Source of the DNA: Hoeflea sp.
Lineage (GTDB): Bacteria > Pseudomonadota > Alphaproteobacteria > Rhizobiales > Rhizobiaceae
Direction: 5' to 3'
DNA length: 64,000 bases
NCBI RefSeq assembly: GCF_002733955.1
Contig: NZ_NVXQ01000001.1
Location: forward strand, 1-64,000
In this document: piece after piece, positions 40,101-49,144 of the stretch
Layout: every line of letters begins with the position of its first letter
Position numbering within the stretch: position 1 is the first letter of the stretch
Program-made: the position numbers and the translations under genes
Notes under the pieces: model-generated
What the model saw: the letters and a program-made list of their open reading frames with translations, nothing else
Told to the model about the DNA's origin: nothing
The model's database searches: none

Positions 40101-41366
40101 CTACGCCGGATAGGCATCAAGTGCTGCCGCAAGCGCCGGGCTGCTCTCGGCCCGGGTTTCGATTGCAACGTCTGACATGGCTGCCTCCCAGGCTTCGATC
40201 AGGGCTTCGACGCCTGCCGCAACTCCCATCGGGTGCGCCACCACGCCGCCGCCGGCGGTGAAGATCAGGTCGGGCGATTTCAGTGCTGCCCAGGTGCCGG
40301 CAGCCTGGCGGATGGTCTGGCCCGACGAGAACACCGGCACTGCAACCATCGGCGCTGTTTCAAACAGCGGATCGCGCAGCGATCGGGCAGAAGCGATGAC
40401 GCTCTCGTCGGCTTCCGAGAACTTGTTGGCAAGTCCGTTGACATGCAAATGATCGCAGCCGGCGAGCCGCCAGAGCTTTGACCAGGCCGCAAACGACCAT
40501 CCCAGGCTCGGCGCGCGGGTGAGGGCGCCCCAGCCATTGCGGTGCGCATGCAGCGGCAATTCGGTGTGGCGCGCCAATTCGACAATGCCGGCATAGCCGA
40601 CAGAGATCAGGCTGGCCATCACGCAGGTCCCGCCCTTGGCAAGGACGAAATCATGCCGGCGCTTCATCTCGTCGATTTCCCCGGTGAGGTTGAAGGCCAC
40701 CATGGTCTTCTTGCCGGTCTTGTCCGCCGCCCGGTTCACGGCCTTCATCACAGCCGAAACCCTGTCCTCGAACGGGCACGCCGGTCCGTCTGCCTGCAGC
40801 TCGTCATCCTTGATAAAATCGATCCTGGCGTCGGCGAGCACGCCGACCAGATCGCCAGTGGCCTCGGCTGTCAGCCCGACGCTCGGCTTGATGATGGTCC
40901 CGATCAGCGGGCGCCCGTGGACGCCTGAGAGCTTCCGGGTGCCTGCCATCCCGAATTTCGGCCCGCCATATTTATCGGCAAATGCGGATGGCAGCCTGAC
41001 GTCCAGAATCCGCAGGCCGGAAAAGGCCTTGAGCTCGAACAGGTTGCCGGCAATTGTCGCCACCAGGTTGGGCAGCGACGGGCCGATGTTTTCGAGCGGC
41101 CAGGACAGGGTGACAAACGCCCGCCGGTAGGCCGGCGCTGATCCGGATGGAACGCCTGCGCGGGGCAACGAAGGGCCAGGGACTTCATCAATGATCCGCA
41201 CCGTCTCGACCCGGGCGGCTGATCGGGCCTTCAGTTCCGGCGTTTCGCCCGGCACCGCGACGAAGGTGCCCGACGATTGCTCGCCCGCCATCACCGCGGC
41301 GGCCTCGGCCGGATCGAAGGCGGTTTCAATCAGGTAATCGGCTTCAATGCGAACGGGGTCAGGCAT
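40101..41366 (-). CDS. RuBisCO-like protein, probable 3-oxo-isoapionate-4-phosphate decarboxylase or transcarboxylase/hydrolase
   Basis: 421 residues. The large-subunit active-site set is well kept: Lys160 in IIKPSVGLT, Lys186, Asp188 and Glu189 in FIKDDEL (carbamylation and Mg site), His273/His275 in LHAHRNGWG, His308 in LHVNGLANKF, and AGGGVVAHP near the end. The loop-6 lysine and other RuBisCO features are not evident, so it should not fix CO2. In apionate pathways, RLPs of this kind either decarboxylate 3-oxo-isoapionate 4-phosphate (OiaX) or split it to 3-phosphoglycerate and glycolate (OiaT). Sequence alone does not separate the two. The ATG at 41366 is 6 bases after the ApnL stop. Confidence 0.82.
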   Translation of the reverse strand: MPDPVRIEADYLIETAFDPAEAAAVMAGEQSSGTFVAVPGETPELKARSAARVETVRIIDEVPGPSLPRAGVPSGSAPAYRRAFVTLSWPLENIGPSLPNLVATIAGNLFELKAFSGLRILDVRLPSAFADKYGGPKFGMAGTRKLSGVHGRPLIGTIIKPSVGLTAEATGDLVGVLADARIDFIKDDELQADGPACPFEDRVSAVMKAVNRAADKTGKKTMVAFNLTGEIDEMKRRHDFVLAKGGTCVMASLISVGYAGIVELARHTELPLHAHRNGWGALTRAPSLGWSFAAWSKLWRLAGCDHLHVNGLANKFSEADESVIASARSLRDPLFETAPMVAVPVFSSGQTIRQAAGTWAALKSPDLIFTAGGGVVAHPMGVAAGVEALIEAWEAAMSDVAIETRAESSPALAAALDAYPA

Positions 41367-41372
41367 AAGCAC

Positions 41373-43292
41373 TCACTTTGCTTGCTCGACGAACAGGATA
41401 GCCCATGGGTCGAGATCCAGGGATTTGGACCGCAGCGGCTTGCAGGAATGATCGAACCACTCGGGATCGGTCACGGCCGCTTCAAAGCTACTGGTATCAA
41501 GGATTGCCGCCTGGCCGCTTTCACCAAGACGGATCTGCTGCGGTTCCGGGGTCACGTTGGCGATCACCAGCCGGGTAGCGGTGGCGGTCACAAATGCCAC
41601 AACGCTGAGCTCGGGAGGCGCGCCGACGACCCGACACCGTTGGCGGCCCCCGGCAACAAATCTCAAGGCATGAAAGATCGGGTAGACCAATGCTTCCGGA
41701 TGATCGTCATACCAGGGACGGGCTACCTCTCCGAAGCGCGAGAGCACGCCGAAGGGCCCTGCAGGTGCTGCCAGCGCAATGGCCTCGATGCCAAAGCCTT
41801 CGGTCTTTGCCAAAGCCCCGATCGCCCAGGCCGCACCGAACAGGGCGCGGGCACGCGGGTCCCAGGTGGCCATCGTCATTCGTTTCTGATCCGGGTTCAG
41901 CGAAACCGCAGAGCCATAAGGGTTGGTGCGCATGCCGATGGCGGTGAGCCCGAGCCGGTAGCCGCGGTCTCCAGCAATGCCGCGTGCACTGGCGAAAATG
42001 TCCGGAAGCGTCTCGAGTGTCTGCGCCACGCTCCAGTCATCCGCGGCGTGAACGGTTGCCGCGTTCCCGTGGGTGATGAAATGAGCCTCATCGTCCTTGG
42101 GGCGGCAGCGATTGAACTCGGTGAAATTGGTCAGCATGCCGCAGCCGATCCGGGCGTCCGGAAAGGCATCGCGCGTGGCCTGGCTCGCTTCAAGTAGCGT
42201 AAGCCCGCCCGGCCAGCGGCCTGTGGGCTGGTAGCTGGCGAGATAGGCCGAGGGCAGGGCGATGACGTGCTGCGGCTGAACAGTATGGCTCCGGCAGGCT
42301 GACGCCACGCGGTGCAGCTGGCCTCCGGCAGGCTTGTCGCCATCCAGCACGATCTCCAGATCTAGCGATCCACCGGTGTTGGCCAGCAGCCGAGCGGCTG
42401 TTTCAATATCACCGGTGGCAGACGAAGGGGTGGTGCGCAGCAGCAGCCGGTCCAGCCGGGCAGCCGCCAGAATTGCTGTCTCACGTTCAGTCGGCAGCCA
42501 GTCGTTTTCCACTGCCAGCAGCATGTCGGGAAGCCGTTCCGTAAGCGGCGGCCCGACCCTGATCGCAGACGGTGCGGCAGCTGCTTCTGCATCTACAGTT
42601 CCGGAAACCGCAAGCCGGATTTGCTGCCGCACACACGTGCCGGCGCTAATTTCATAGGCGAACGGCTCGACCAGCGGCCGGGAATAGGTCTTGTAGGACG
42701 CGTCGGACCAGTTGCGCTGGTCCTCCATCTCGAACACGTCACCCTTGAAGCCGATCTCGAGCGCCACACCGTGAATGTCAAATTTCAGCCCGGCAATGTT
42801 CTTGATCGGCTGAGCCGGCGAAATGGCCTCCGGCATTGTCTCATTGAGGCGCTCACCATCCGGCGTTGTCACCGTCACCGGAAAGCCTGCAACGCCGTAG
42901 ATCGGGTGCAGCAGGGTGAAACCGGTCCGGTTTGTGACAAAGTCGCGCGCCGCTTCCGCCTCGCCGGTAGCAAGCACGGTGCCGTCTTCATGCGCCTCGA
43001 AGACGACGCGGCAGCTGAGCGCCCCATCAGCGACTTCGAAGCGACGCTCGTAGCGAAAACCGTCAGACGCCTTCTCCAGGTTCTCGGAGATGACGCGTGG
43101 CGGCAGCGTGGCCCAGTTTTCGTCCCGCACCGGAAAATCGATCTGGCGCATCACCTCGACCGGACCGAACGCAATCCGCCGCAGCGCGCCGTTGTCGATG
43201 ACAGCCGACAATTTGCCGGCCGTCACCGTATGGGGCGCGGCAGGGCTTTCAGTCGTTCCTGTCTCAAAGATCTGGCGGGTTTCCGCATCCAA
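41373..43292 (-). CDS. apnL: D-apionate lactonase
   Basis: 639 residues, the length of the D-apionate lactonase family, which hydrolyses D-apionolactone to D-apionate. Recognisable parts are FEVADGALSC-like N-terminal beta domain, QRNWSDASYKTYSRPL, a TIM-barrel part with LTNFTEFNRCRP and a C-terminal beta domain. The first codon must be TTG: the frame upstream runs to a stop 48 bases before without any ATG, and GAGGG lies 10 bases ahead of the TTG. It is flanked by the SMP-30 gene and the RLP gene in one operon. Confidence 0.82.
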   Translation of the reverse strand: MDAETRQIFETGTTESPAAPHTVTAGKLSAVIDNGALRRIAFGPVEVMRQIDFPVRDENWATLPPRVISENLEKASDGFRYERRFEVADGALSCRVVFEAHEDGTVLATGEAEAARDFVTNRTGFTLLHPIYGVAGFPVTVTTPDGERLNETMPEAISPAQPIKNIAGLKFDIHGVALEIGFKGDVFEMEDQRNWSDASYKTYSRPLVEPFAYEISAGTCVRQQIRLAVSGTVDAEAAAAPSAIRVGPPLTERLPDMLLAVENDWLPTERETAILAAARLDRLLLRTTPSSATGDIETAARLLANTGGSLDLEIVLDGDKPAGGQLHRVASACRSHTVQPQHVIALPSAYLASYQPTGRWPGGLTLLEASQATRDAFPDARIGCGMLTNFTEFNRCRPKDDEAHFITHGNAATVHAADDWSVAQTLETLPDIFASARGIAGDRGYRLGLTAIGMRTNPYGSAVSLNPDQKRMTMATWDPRARALFGAAWAIGALAKTEGFGIEAIALAAPAGPFGVLSRFGEVARPWYDDHPEALVYPIFHALRFVAGGRQRCRVVGAPPELSVVAFVTATATRLVIANVTPEPQQIRLGESGQAAILDTSSFEAAVTDPEWFDHSCKPLRSKSLDLDPWAILFVEQAK

Positions 43293-43340
43293 GCTTGATG
43301 ATCCCTCGTTTTGCTCACTGTCGATGATGGCCGGATTGCC

Positions 43341-44267
43341 TCAGCCCATGGTGACGCCGTTGGTGAACACATAGACCGCGTAGAGCGAGGTCGTGCCGCA
43401 GATGAACAGCCGGTTGCGCTTGGTGCCGCCGAAGGTCAGATTGGCAACGATCTCGGGAATCCGGATCCGGCCGATCAGCGTTCCGTCGGGATCGTAGCAA
43501 TGCACGCCGTCAAAGGCGCTGGTCCAGATGCGGCCCTCTCGGTCGAGGCGGAAACCATCGAAAAGCCCGGAGGTGCAGGTGGCAAACACTTCCCCGCCGC
43601 TCAGACATCCATCGTCGCCGACATCGAACCGGCGGATATGGGCCGGGCCGTCTTGCATGTGGGTGGCGCCGGTGTCGGCGATATACAGCTGCTTCTCATC
43701 CGGCGAGAACGCCAGCCCGTTGGGCTTGACGAAATCATCCGTCATCTTGCGCACCGCGCCGTCGGCCGGGTCGATCCGGTAGACATGATTGCCGTCCTGC
43801 TCGGGCGCGCTGATGTCGCCCTCGTAATCCGTGAGAATGCCGTAGGTCGGGTCCGAGAACCAGATCGATCCGTCTGAATGCACAACCACATCATTGGGGG
43901 AATTGAGCCGCTTGCCGTTGTAGCTATCGGCAAGAACCGTGATCGAGCCATCATGTTCGGTACGGGTGACGCGCCGGGTCAGGTGCTCACAGCTGACCAG
44001 CCGGCCCTGCCTGTCGACGGTGTTGCCGTTCGAATTGTTCGATGGCGCGCGGAAGACCGATGTCGAGCCGTCGGTCTCGTCCCATCGCATCATCCGGTTG
44101 TTCGGAATATCCGACCAGACAAGATAGCGCCCGGCGGCAAACCACGCCGGTCCTTCGCACCATCGGGCGCCGGACCACAGCCGTTCGACATGAATATGGG
44201 GAGCGAAGAGGGCGGAAAAGCGCGGGTCAATCAGGTCAAAGCCTGCCCCGTCCAGATGTGCATGCAA
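43341..44267 (-). CDS. SMP-30/gluconolactonase-family lactonase
   Basis: About 308 residues from a TTG at 44267 with GAGGGGAGAG just upstream; this fits the family length better than the longer frame, which would run into the divergent promoter (ATG at 44333 is the alternative). Beta-propeller landmarks are GARWCEGPAWF (metal Glu), SDIPNNRMMRWD, NSPNDVV (metal Asn), SDPTYG and PNGLAFSPD. It probably hydrolyses a sugar lactone such as apionolactone or an aldonolactone, beside or before ApnL. Two lactonases in a row may reflect two lactones or two ring sizes. Confidence 0.82.
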   Translation of the reverse strand: MHAHLDGAGFDLIDPRFSALFAPHIHVERLWSGARWCEGPAWFAAGRYLVWSDIPNNRMMRWDETDGSTSVFRAPSNNSNGNTVDRQGRLVSCEHLTRRVTRTEHDGSITVLADSYNGKRLNSPNDVVVHSDGSIWFSDPTYGILTDYEGDISAPEQDGNHVYRIDPADGAVRKMTDDFVKPNGLAFSPDEKQLYIADTGATHMQDGPAHIRRFDVGDDGCLSGGEVFATCTSGLFDGFRLDREGRIWTSAFDGVHCYDPDGTLIGRIRIPEIVANLTFGGTKRNRLFICGTTSLYAVYVFTNGVTMG

Positions 44268-44343
44268 AATGTGTCTCTCCCCTCGCGCCGGAAAGGCAGG
44301 CCGCAAATCGAGTTCGCGGACGCGCCCTTGCATCCGGATGAAA

Positions 44344-44351
44344 CTGGTATA
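44344..44351. promoter_or_regulatory. CTGGTATA site in the apionate-importer promoter
   Basis: CTGGTATA is followed by ACATGTT. The same 8-mer occurs on the other strand upstream of the NanR-like GntR gene (50894-50901). NanR of E. coli binds GGTATA repeats, so this is a candidate operator. Only one copy is seen at each place. Confidence 0.45.
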
Positions 44352-44417
44352 ACATGTTGATGAGATGACGTCCATCGGGGGATGGAGCGGTCACTCAACA
44401 TTCTGGGAGGAAGAAAC

Positions 44418-45476
44418 TTGAAAAATCTATTCGCTGCAACTCTGGTTGCTGCAGCCACTGCCACGTCGGCCCTTGTGGCTGGCCCCGCGATGGCCGCAGA
44501 CAAGCCCACCGTTGCCTTGAGCAATGCATTTTTGGGCAATGCCTGGCGCCGTTCGATGATCACCGCATTCGAAGAGGCTGCGACCAAGGCGGAAGCCGAT
44601 GGCTTGATCGCCTCGTTCCAGGTTTCCAACGCGCCGGGTGAAAACTCGGCCACCGAACAGATCGCGCAGCTCAAGGCGCTTCTGCTCGACGAGCCCGATA
44701 TCCTGCTGGTCAATCCGGCGTCGCCGACGGCGCTGAATCCGACGCTGCAACAGGCCTGCAACATGGGGATCGTCGTTGCCGTCTTTGACAGCTCGACGGA
44801 CCTTGAATGCGTACACATCGTCACCAACAGCTTCGGCGACTGGGCGCGGCTGTCGACCCAGGCGGTCATCGACGGCATCGGCGGCAAGGGCAACGTCATC
44901 ATTGCGCGCGGCGTCCAGGGCTCGCCGCCCGAAATCGAGATGTACGAGGTTCAGACCGAGTTGCTGAAAGCAAATCCGGACGTCAAGGTTGTCGGCGAGT
45001 TCTTCACCTTCTGTGACAGCGCCAAGGCGCAGGAGGCACTGCTTGGCACCATCGCCAGCCTGCCGGAAGTTGACGGCGTGATCGGTTGCGGCGAAGGGCT
45101 CGGCGCTGTCCAGGCCTTCCAGACGGCAGGACGGGATATTCCGGTGGTTGCCTTCGCACCGAGCGGACGGGCGCTCAAGTTCTGGGGCGAGGGCAATGGT
45201 GCACCCGGTTCGGTCGCGGTCATGTCCGACCCCGGCCAGGGCGTCGCAGCCCTGTTCACCGCCATCAATATCTACAATGGCCAGGAGGTACCCCGCACCA
45301 CGATCTTCCCGCCGGTGGTGGTCAGTGATGAGGAACGCGACCAGTGGATTGCCGCTGTCGGGGATGACGAGATTGCATCCTGGCAGTGGACCCAGGAGCT
45401 TGTCGACGCGCAACTGAAAGCCAACATCGACGGAATGGTCGCTGAGGCGGCGCTGCCTCCGGTTCCGGTCAGGTAA
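44418..45476 (+). CDS. Periplasmic binding protein of the apionate-linked importer
   Basis: 352 residues from a TTG at 44418 with GGGAGG 9 bases upstream. This start gives a clean signal peptide (LKNLFAATLVAAATATSALV, cleavage near GPAMA-ADKP). The mature part is a sugar-type periplasmic-binding fold with VALSNAFLGNAWRRSM, DILLVNPASPTAL and GVIGCGEGLGAVQAF. Two Cys (NMGIV region QQACNMG and DLECVHI) and a third in FTFCDSAKA are unusual. It is divergent from the lactonase-RLP operon, so apionate, apionolactone or a glycoside is the probable ligand. Confidence 0.83.
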   Translation: MKNLFAATLVAAATATSALVAGPAMAADKPTVALSNAFLGNAWRRSMITAFEEAATKAEADGLIASFQVSNAPGENSATEQIAQLKALLLDEPDILLVNPASPTALNPTLQQACNMGIVVAVFDSSTDLECVHIVTNSFGDWARLSTQAVIDGIGGKGNVIIARGVQGSPPEIEMYEVQTELLKANPDVKVVGEFFTFCDSAKAQEALLGTIASLPEVDGVIGCGEGLGAVQAFQTAGRDIPVVAFAPSGRALKFWGEGNGAPGSVAVMSDPGQGVAALFTAINIYNGQEVPRTTIFPPVVVSDEERDQWIAAVGDDEIASWQWTQELVDAQLKANIDGMVAEAALPPVPVR

Positions 45477-45491
45477 TCAAGTCCATGCCCC

Positions 45492-45524
45492 GGGTCCGCG
45501 CCCGCCAGAGGGCGCGGACCCTTT
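45492..45524 (+). terminator. Strong stem-loop between binding-protein and ATPase genes
   Basis: GGGTCCGCGCCC (45492-45503) pairs perfectly with GGGCGCGGACCC (45510-45521) around a 6-base loop, then CTTTC. It starts 16 bases after the binding-protein stop and acts as a partial terminator or mRNA stabiliser. Confidence 0.65.
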
Positions 45525-45550
45525 CACTCCAAAATGGTGCCATACCTGCC

Positions 45551-47041
45551 GTGCTGACACATGCAACGACATTACGAGATCTCCACACTGCCGACCGCGA
45601 GCCTCTGGTTCAGGTCCGGGACGCGGTCAAGACATACGGACCCACAAAAGCCCTCTCCGGCGTCACGCTGGATGTACATTCGGGCGAAGTCTTTGGTGTG
45701 GTTGGCCACAATGGCGCCGGCAAGAGCACGCTGATGCGGGTGTTGAGCGGGCTTGACGCAATCGACTCCGGATCGGTGCAGATCAATGGGGTCACCAGGC
45801 CGTTCGGGAACGGGTTCCCCGGCGTCCGCATGGCCTACCAGGAAGGCTCGCTTGCGCTCGAGCTGACCGTTTGCGAGAACATCTATCTCTCCAGCCACAG
45901 CTGGATTCCGGATCGTCGGTGGCACGGACCCGCGGCCCGGCGCGCAGCCCGGCGGCTCGATGAGATCTTTCCCGGCCACGGCATCAGTCCGGCCGATTAC
46001 GTCGATGATCTCCCGCTTGCGGATCGCCAGATGGTCGAGATCTCGCGTGCGACAATCGCGGATGATCTGAGCCTGCTGATCCTCGATGAGCCCACTGAAT
46101 CCCTGAGCGGCAGCGCCGTCGATCATCTCTATGACTATGTGCGCAGATTGCGGGCCAAGGGCCATGCCATCATTCTGGTGTCCCACCGGCTGAGGGAAAT
46201 CCTCTCGGTCTGCGACCGGGTCGCGGTGATGAAGGATGGCGCCGTCGTCTCCACTCATGCCGCCGGCAGCGTGACCGAGCAGGATCTGTTTCTGGCCATG
46301 GGCGGTGAGGTGGTCAGCGATAAGGAGGGCGTCGGCGCCAGGCCAACGGCCACCGACACCGCCCGACCGGTGTCGGTCAAGGTGCCGATGGCCACGGTCG
46401 AGGGAGCCGCAACGCAGATTGTCGCCCGCAAGGGCGAAGTGATCGGGCTGGCAGGCATTGCCGGCCAGGGGCAGCAACGGGTGCTGGACCGGCTCTGGTG
46501 CCGCAACCCCGATGTTGAGGTCAGCCAGGCGCTCGCCTATGTGCCCGGCGACCGGCAGCGTTCCGGCATCCTGCCGATCTGGGACGTCGCCCGCAACCTG
46601 ACGATCACCACACTGCCCAAACTGGGCAAGAACGGAATTCGGGACGCCGACAAGGAAGCGTCCCTGGTCGCCGAATGGGTGGACCGTTTGAAGATCAGCG
46701 GCGGTGCCAATGCCGCCATCACCGGCCTCTCGGGCGGGAACCAGCAGAAGGTCATCGTGGCGCGGGCGTTTGCATCCGACGCCGACACCATCCTGCTCGA
46801 TGATCCCTTCCGCGGCGTCGATGTCCATACCAAGGCCGAGCTCTACCAGCTGATCAAGTCGGAAGCCCGCAAGGGGCGGACGATCGTCTGGTACTCGAGC
46901 GAGAACTCCGAGATGCAGCATTGCGACCGTGCCTATGTCCTGCGCGCCGATCGCATCGCCGGCGAACTGCACGGCCCCCAGATCACCGATGAGCGGATCA
47001 TTTCGCTGTCCTTTGCAGAAGCCAGGGAGGCCCGCGCGTGA
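45551..47041 (+). CDS. Sugar ABC transporter ATPase (apionate-linked)
   Basis: About 496 residues from a GTG at 45551. An ATG at 45485 in the same frame is possible, but its first codons encode an Arg-rich stretch made entirely of the stem-loop. Walker A GHNGAGKST, LPLADRQMVEISRA, Walker B LLILDEPTESL, and in the second module GIAGQGQQR (degenerate), LSGGNQQKVIVARA and LLDDPFRGVD. The region between modules is short. It follows the binding protein and overlaps the first permease by four bases. Confidence 0.85.
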   Translation: MLTHATTLRDLHTADREPLVQVRDAVKTYGPTKALSGVTLDVHSGEVFGVVGHNGAGKSTLMRVLSGLDAIDSGSVQINGVTRPFGNGFPGVRMAYQEGSLALELTVCENIYLSSHSWIPDRRWHGPAARRAARRLDEIFPGHGISPADYVDDLPLADRQMVEISRATIADDLSLLILDEPTESLSGSAVDHLYDYVRRLRAKGHAIILVSHRLREILSVCDRVAVMKDGAVVSTHAAGSVTEQDLFLAMGGEVVSDKEGVGARPTATDTARPVSVKVPMATVEGAATQIVARKGEVIGLAGIAGQGQQRVLDRLWCRNPDVEVSQALAYVPGDRQRSGILPIWDVARNLTITTLPKLGKNGIRDADKEASLVAEWVDRLKISGGANAAITGLSGGNQQKVIVARAFASDADTILLDDPFRGVDVHTKAELYQLIKSEARKGRTIVWYSSENSEMQHCDRAYVLRADRIAGELHGPQITDERIISLSFAEAREARA

Positions 47042-48009
47042 ACACTGCAATCCTTCAACAGGCGCAGCTTACCTGGCCCCGGGGTCTCGGCCGCCGCGTC
47101 CTGCCCGGTTGTCTCACCCTTGTAGCCATGGTGCTGATCCTGATTGTCTGCGGAATGATCCAGCCGCGCATCTGGTCGCAGAACGGGCTCACTCTCATCA
47201 TGTCGCCCATTGTCGCGCTCGCCATCGCCTCGATGGCGCAGATGGTGATGATGAGCATTGGCGACATCGATCTCGGCATCGGCTTCTTTGTCGGAATGGT
47301 CACCACCATCGTCGCCACCTTGCTCAGGGATACTCCGGTGCTCGGGGTGTTGGCCCTGGCCGGCGCAGTGCTGGCCTATGCGCTGCTGGGTGCCCTGGTT
47401 CAGCTCCGCGCGGTGCCCTCTCTCATTGCAACGCTCGGCGCTTCCTTCGTCTGGCTGGGGCTGGGCCTGTTTGTCCTGCCGGTGCCCGGAGGCATGGCGC
47501 CGGACTGGCTGTTTGCCTATGCGTTCTGGAAGCCGCCGCTGTCGATCCCGGCGCCGCTTGTCACCATGGTCGCGGCCACGGCCCTGACCTGGTTCGTGAC
47601 CCGCCGCACCGGGCTTGGTGTCCGCTTTCGCAGCCTGGGCAGCAACCCCGTCGCCCTGACGCGCTCCGGAAGCTCGCTCGTCGTCACCCGCATGCTTGCC
47701 TATGCGATGGTCGGCGTTCTCGGCGTGCTGGCGGGGATCACCCTGACGGCCGAAATCGGAGGTGGCGATGTCAACGCCGTGCCGGGGTACACGCTGACCA
47801 CGGTGGCCGCCGTCATTCTGGGTGGCGGCATGTTCACCGGTGGCCGCGCGGTGGCCTGGGGCACCCTGGCCGGCGCGATCACGCTTGGCCTTCTCACCGT
47901 GTTGCTCACGCTGCTCAGCCTGTCGTCGAACCTGCAGCCCGCGGTCCAGGGCTTTATCGTGATCGCCGTTCTGGCCGGGCGGCTTGTCGTGGAGCGGATG
48001 AGCCGATGA
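47038..48009 (+). CDS. Sugar ABC transporter permease 1 (apionate-linked)
   Basis: 323 residues from a GTG that overlaps the ATPase stop (GTGA). Ribose-type permease with MMSIGDIDLGIGFFVGMV, RAVPSLIATLGASF and a late LGGGMFTGGRA. About nine hydrophobic segments. It probably pairs with the next permease to form the membrane channel. Confidence 0.86.
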   Translation: MNTAILQQAQLTWPRGLGRRVLPGCLTLVAMVLILIVCGMIQPRIWSQNGLTLIMSPIVALAIASMAQMVMMSIGDIDLGIGFFVGMVTTIVATLLRDTPVLGVLALAGAVLAYALLGALVQLRAVPSLIATLGASFVWLGLGLFVLPVPGGMAPDWLFAYAFWKPPLSIPAPLVTMVAATALTWFVTRRTGLGVRFRSLGSNPVALTRSGSSLVVTRMLAYAMVGVLGVLAGITLTAEIGGGDVNAVPGYTLTTVAAVILGGGMFTGGRAVAWGTLAGAITLGLLTVLLTLLSLSSNLQPAVQGFIVIAVLAGRLVVERMSR

Positions 48010-49019
48010 TCAAGCTGGAAAGACGCGCAATCCCGCCCTGGACCTGGTCATTCCTGGCCGCAATCATTGTTCTCGTGCTGACCTACATCGTCTCGGGCCG
48101 CGGCGGCTCGCAGACCATCACGCTGGCTTTCACCATCGCGCCCTATCTCGTCCTGGTCGGGTTGGGCCAGATGCTGGTGATGAGCGCCGGGCCCGGCAAC
48201 ATCGATGTCTCGGTCGCCAAGGTGTTCTCCCTGGGCGGCCTGATCGCGATTGCCGTGGGTGACGTCACCGGATCCTGGGTTCTGGGCCTTGCTGCTGCCG
48301 TCGCGGCCGGTTTTGCCATGGCCTCGATCAGCGTCATTGCCATTCTCCTTGTGCGTATTCCGCCCATTGTCGCAACCCTCGCCACCAGCCTGATTGCATC
48401 TGCGATCTCGCTCACCCTGGCCAAGGGGTTTCAGGGCTCCCCCGATCCTATGCTCAAAGGGTTTTTGAGCTGGGCCCCTTTCGGCATTCCGGCCTTCGCC
48501 GTCGTCGTGCTGATCTTTACGGTGCTTGTCTCGCTGTTTCTCAAACGGACCATCTGGGGCGCGCAGATGCTGGCTGTCGGGCAGGCAAGGCGCGCCGCGG
48601 AGTACGCAGGCGTGAATGCCAGCAAGGTCATGGTCTTCGTCTATCTGACATCGGGCGTGCTGGCTGCACTCGCGGGCGCTCTGCGGGCGTCCTTCTCGGC
48701 CCCGAACGTGGAGCTGGGCAATGACTACCTGCTCGATTCCATCGCCGTCGTGGTGATCGGCGGCACGCTGATGACCGGTGGCCGCGCGGTGCCGGCAGGT
48801 GTCTGGGGCGGTGCGCTGTTCTTCATCCTGCTCGACGGTTTGCTCAACCTGATCGGCTGGAGCTACGCCGGCCAGAACGTGCTCAAGGGCTTCCTTGTTC
48901 TCGCCGTCCTCTTCCTCGCCAGCGGTGCCCCGATTCTGGGCCGGGGCGCCTCGTCGTCAAAGCCGGACCACACGATAGCAGACGATCATACCGAGCCGGA
49001 GATCAAGCCCTTGAGCTGA
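48006..49019 (+). CDS. Sugar ABC transporter permease 2 (apionate-linked)
   Basis: 337 residues from the ATG at 48006, overlapping the previous stop by four bases. A very long open frame continues upstream of this ATG but antiparallels nothing known and overlaps permease 1, so it is ignored. Landmarks are MSAGPGNIDVSVAKVFSLGG, RIPPIVATLATSL and VVIGGTLMTGGRAVPAG. The C-terminal 25 residues are polar and acidic. Confidence 0.86.
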   Translation: MIKLERRAIPPWTWSFLAAIIVLVLTYIVSGRGGSQTITLAFTIAPYLVLVGLGQMLVMSAGPGNIDVSVAKVFSLGGLIAIAVGDVTGSWVLGLAAAVAAGFAMASISVIAILLVRIPPIVATLATSLIASAISLTLAKGFQGSPDPMLKGFLSWAPFGIPAFAVVVLIFTVLVSLFLKRTIWGAQMLAVGQARRAAEYAGVNASKVMVFVYLTSGVLAALAGALRASFSAPNVELGNDYLLDSIAVVVIGGTLMTGGRAVPAGVWGGALFFILLDGLLNLIGWSYAGQNVLKGFLVLAVLFLASGAPILGRGASSSKPDHTIADDHTEPEIKPLS

Positions 49020-49144
49020 ACCGGCGGCCGCACAAGACCGGCCATCGGCGGCAATGAAACCGCCTGGAAGAGCCATCAGAATACAAGCCAGCGCTTCTCG
49101 ACCCGGAGTGGCAAAGGCAAACACCAAAGCAGGAGTAAACCGAG

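Noticed and set aside
40101-41366. True RuBisCO and CO2 fixation
   Set aside because: No small subunit or phosphoribulokinase nearby, incomplete RuBisCO residue set, and clear apionate-gene context.
46929-49019. 696-residue open frame covering both permeases of the apionate-linked importer
   Set aside because: Only the part from the ATG at 48006 encodes a recognisable permease; the upstream part is an Arg/Pro-rich shadow of the ATPase and permease 1.
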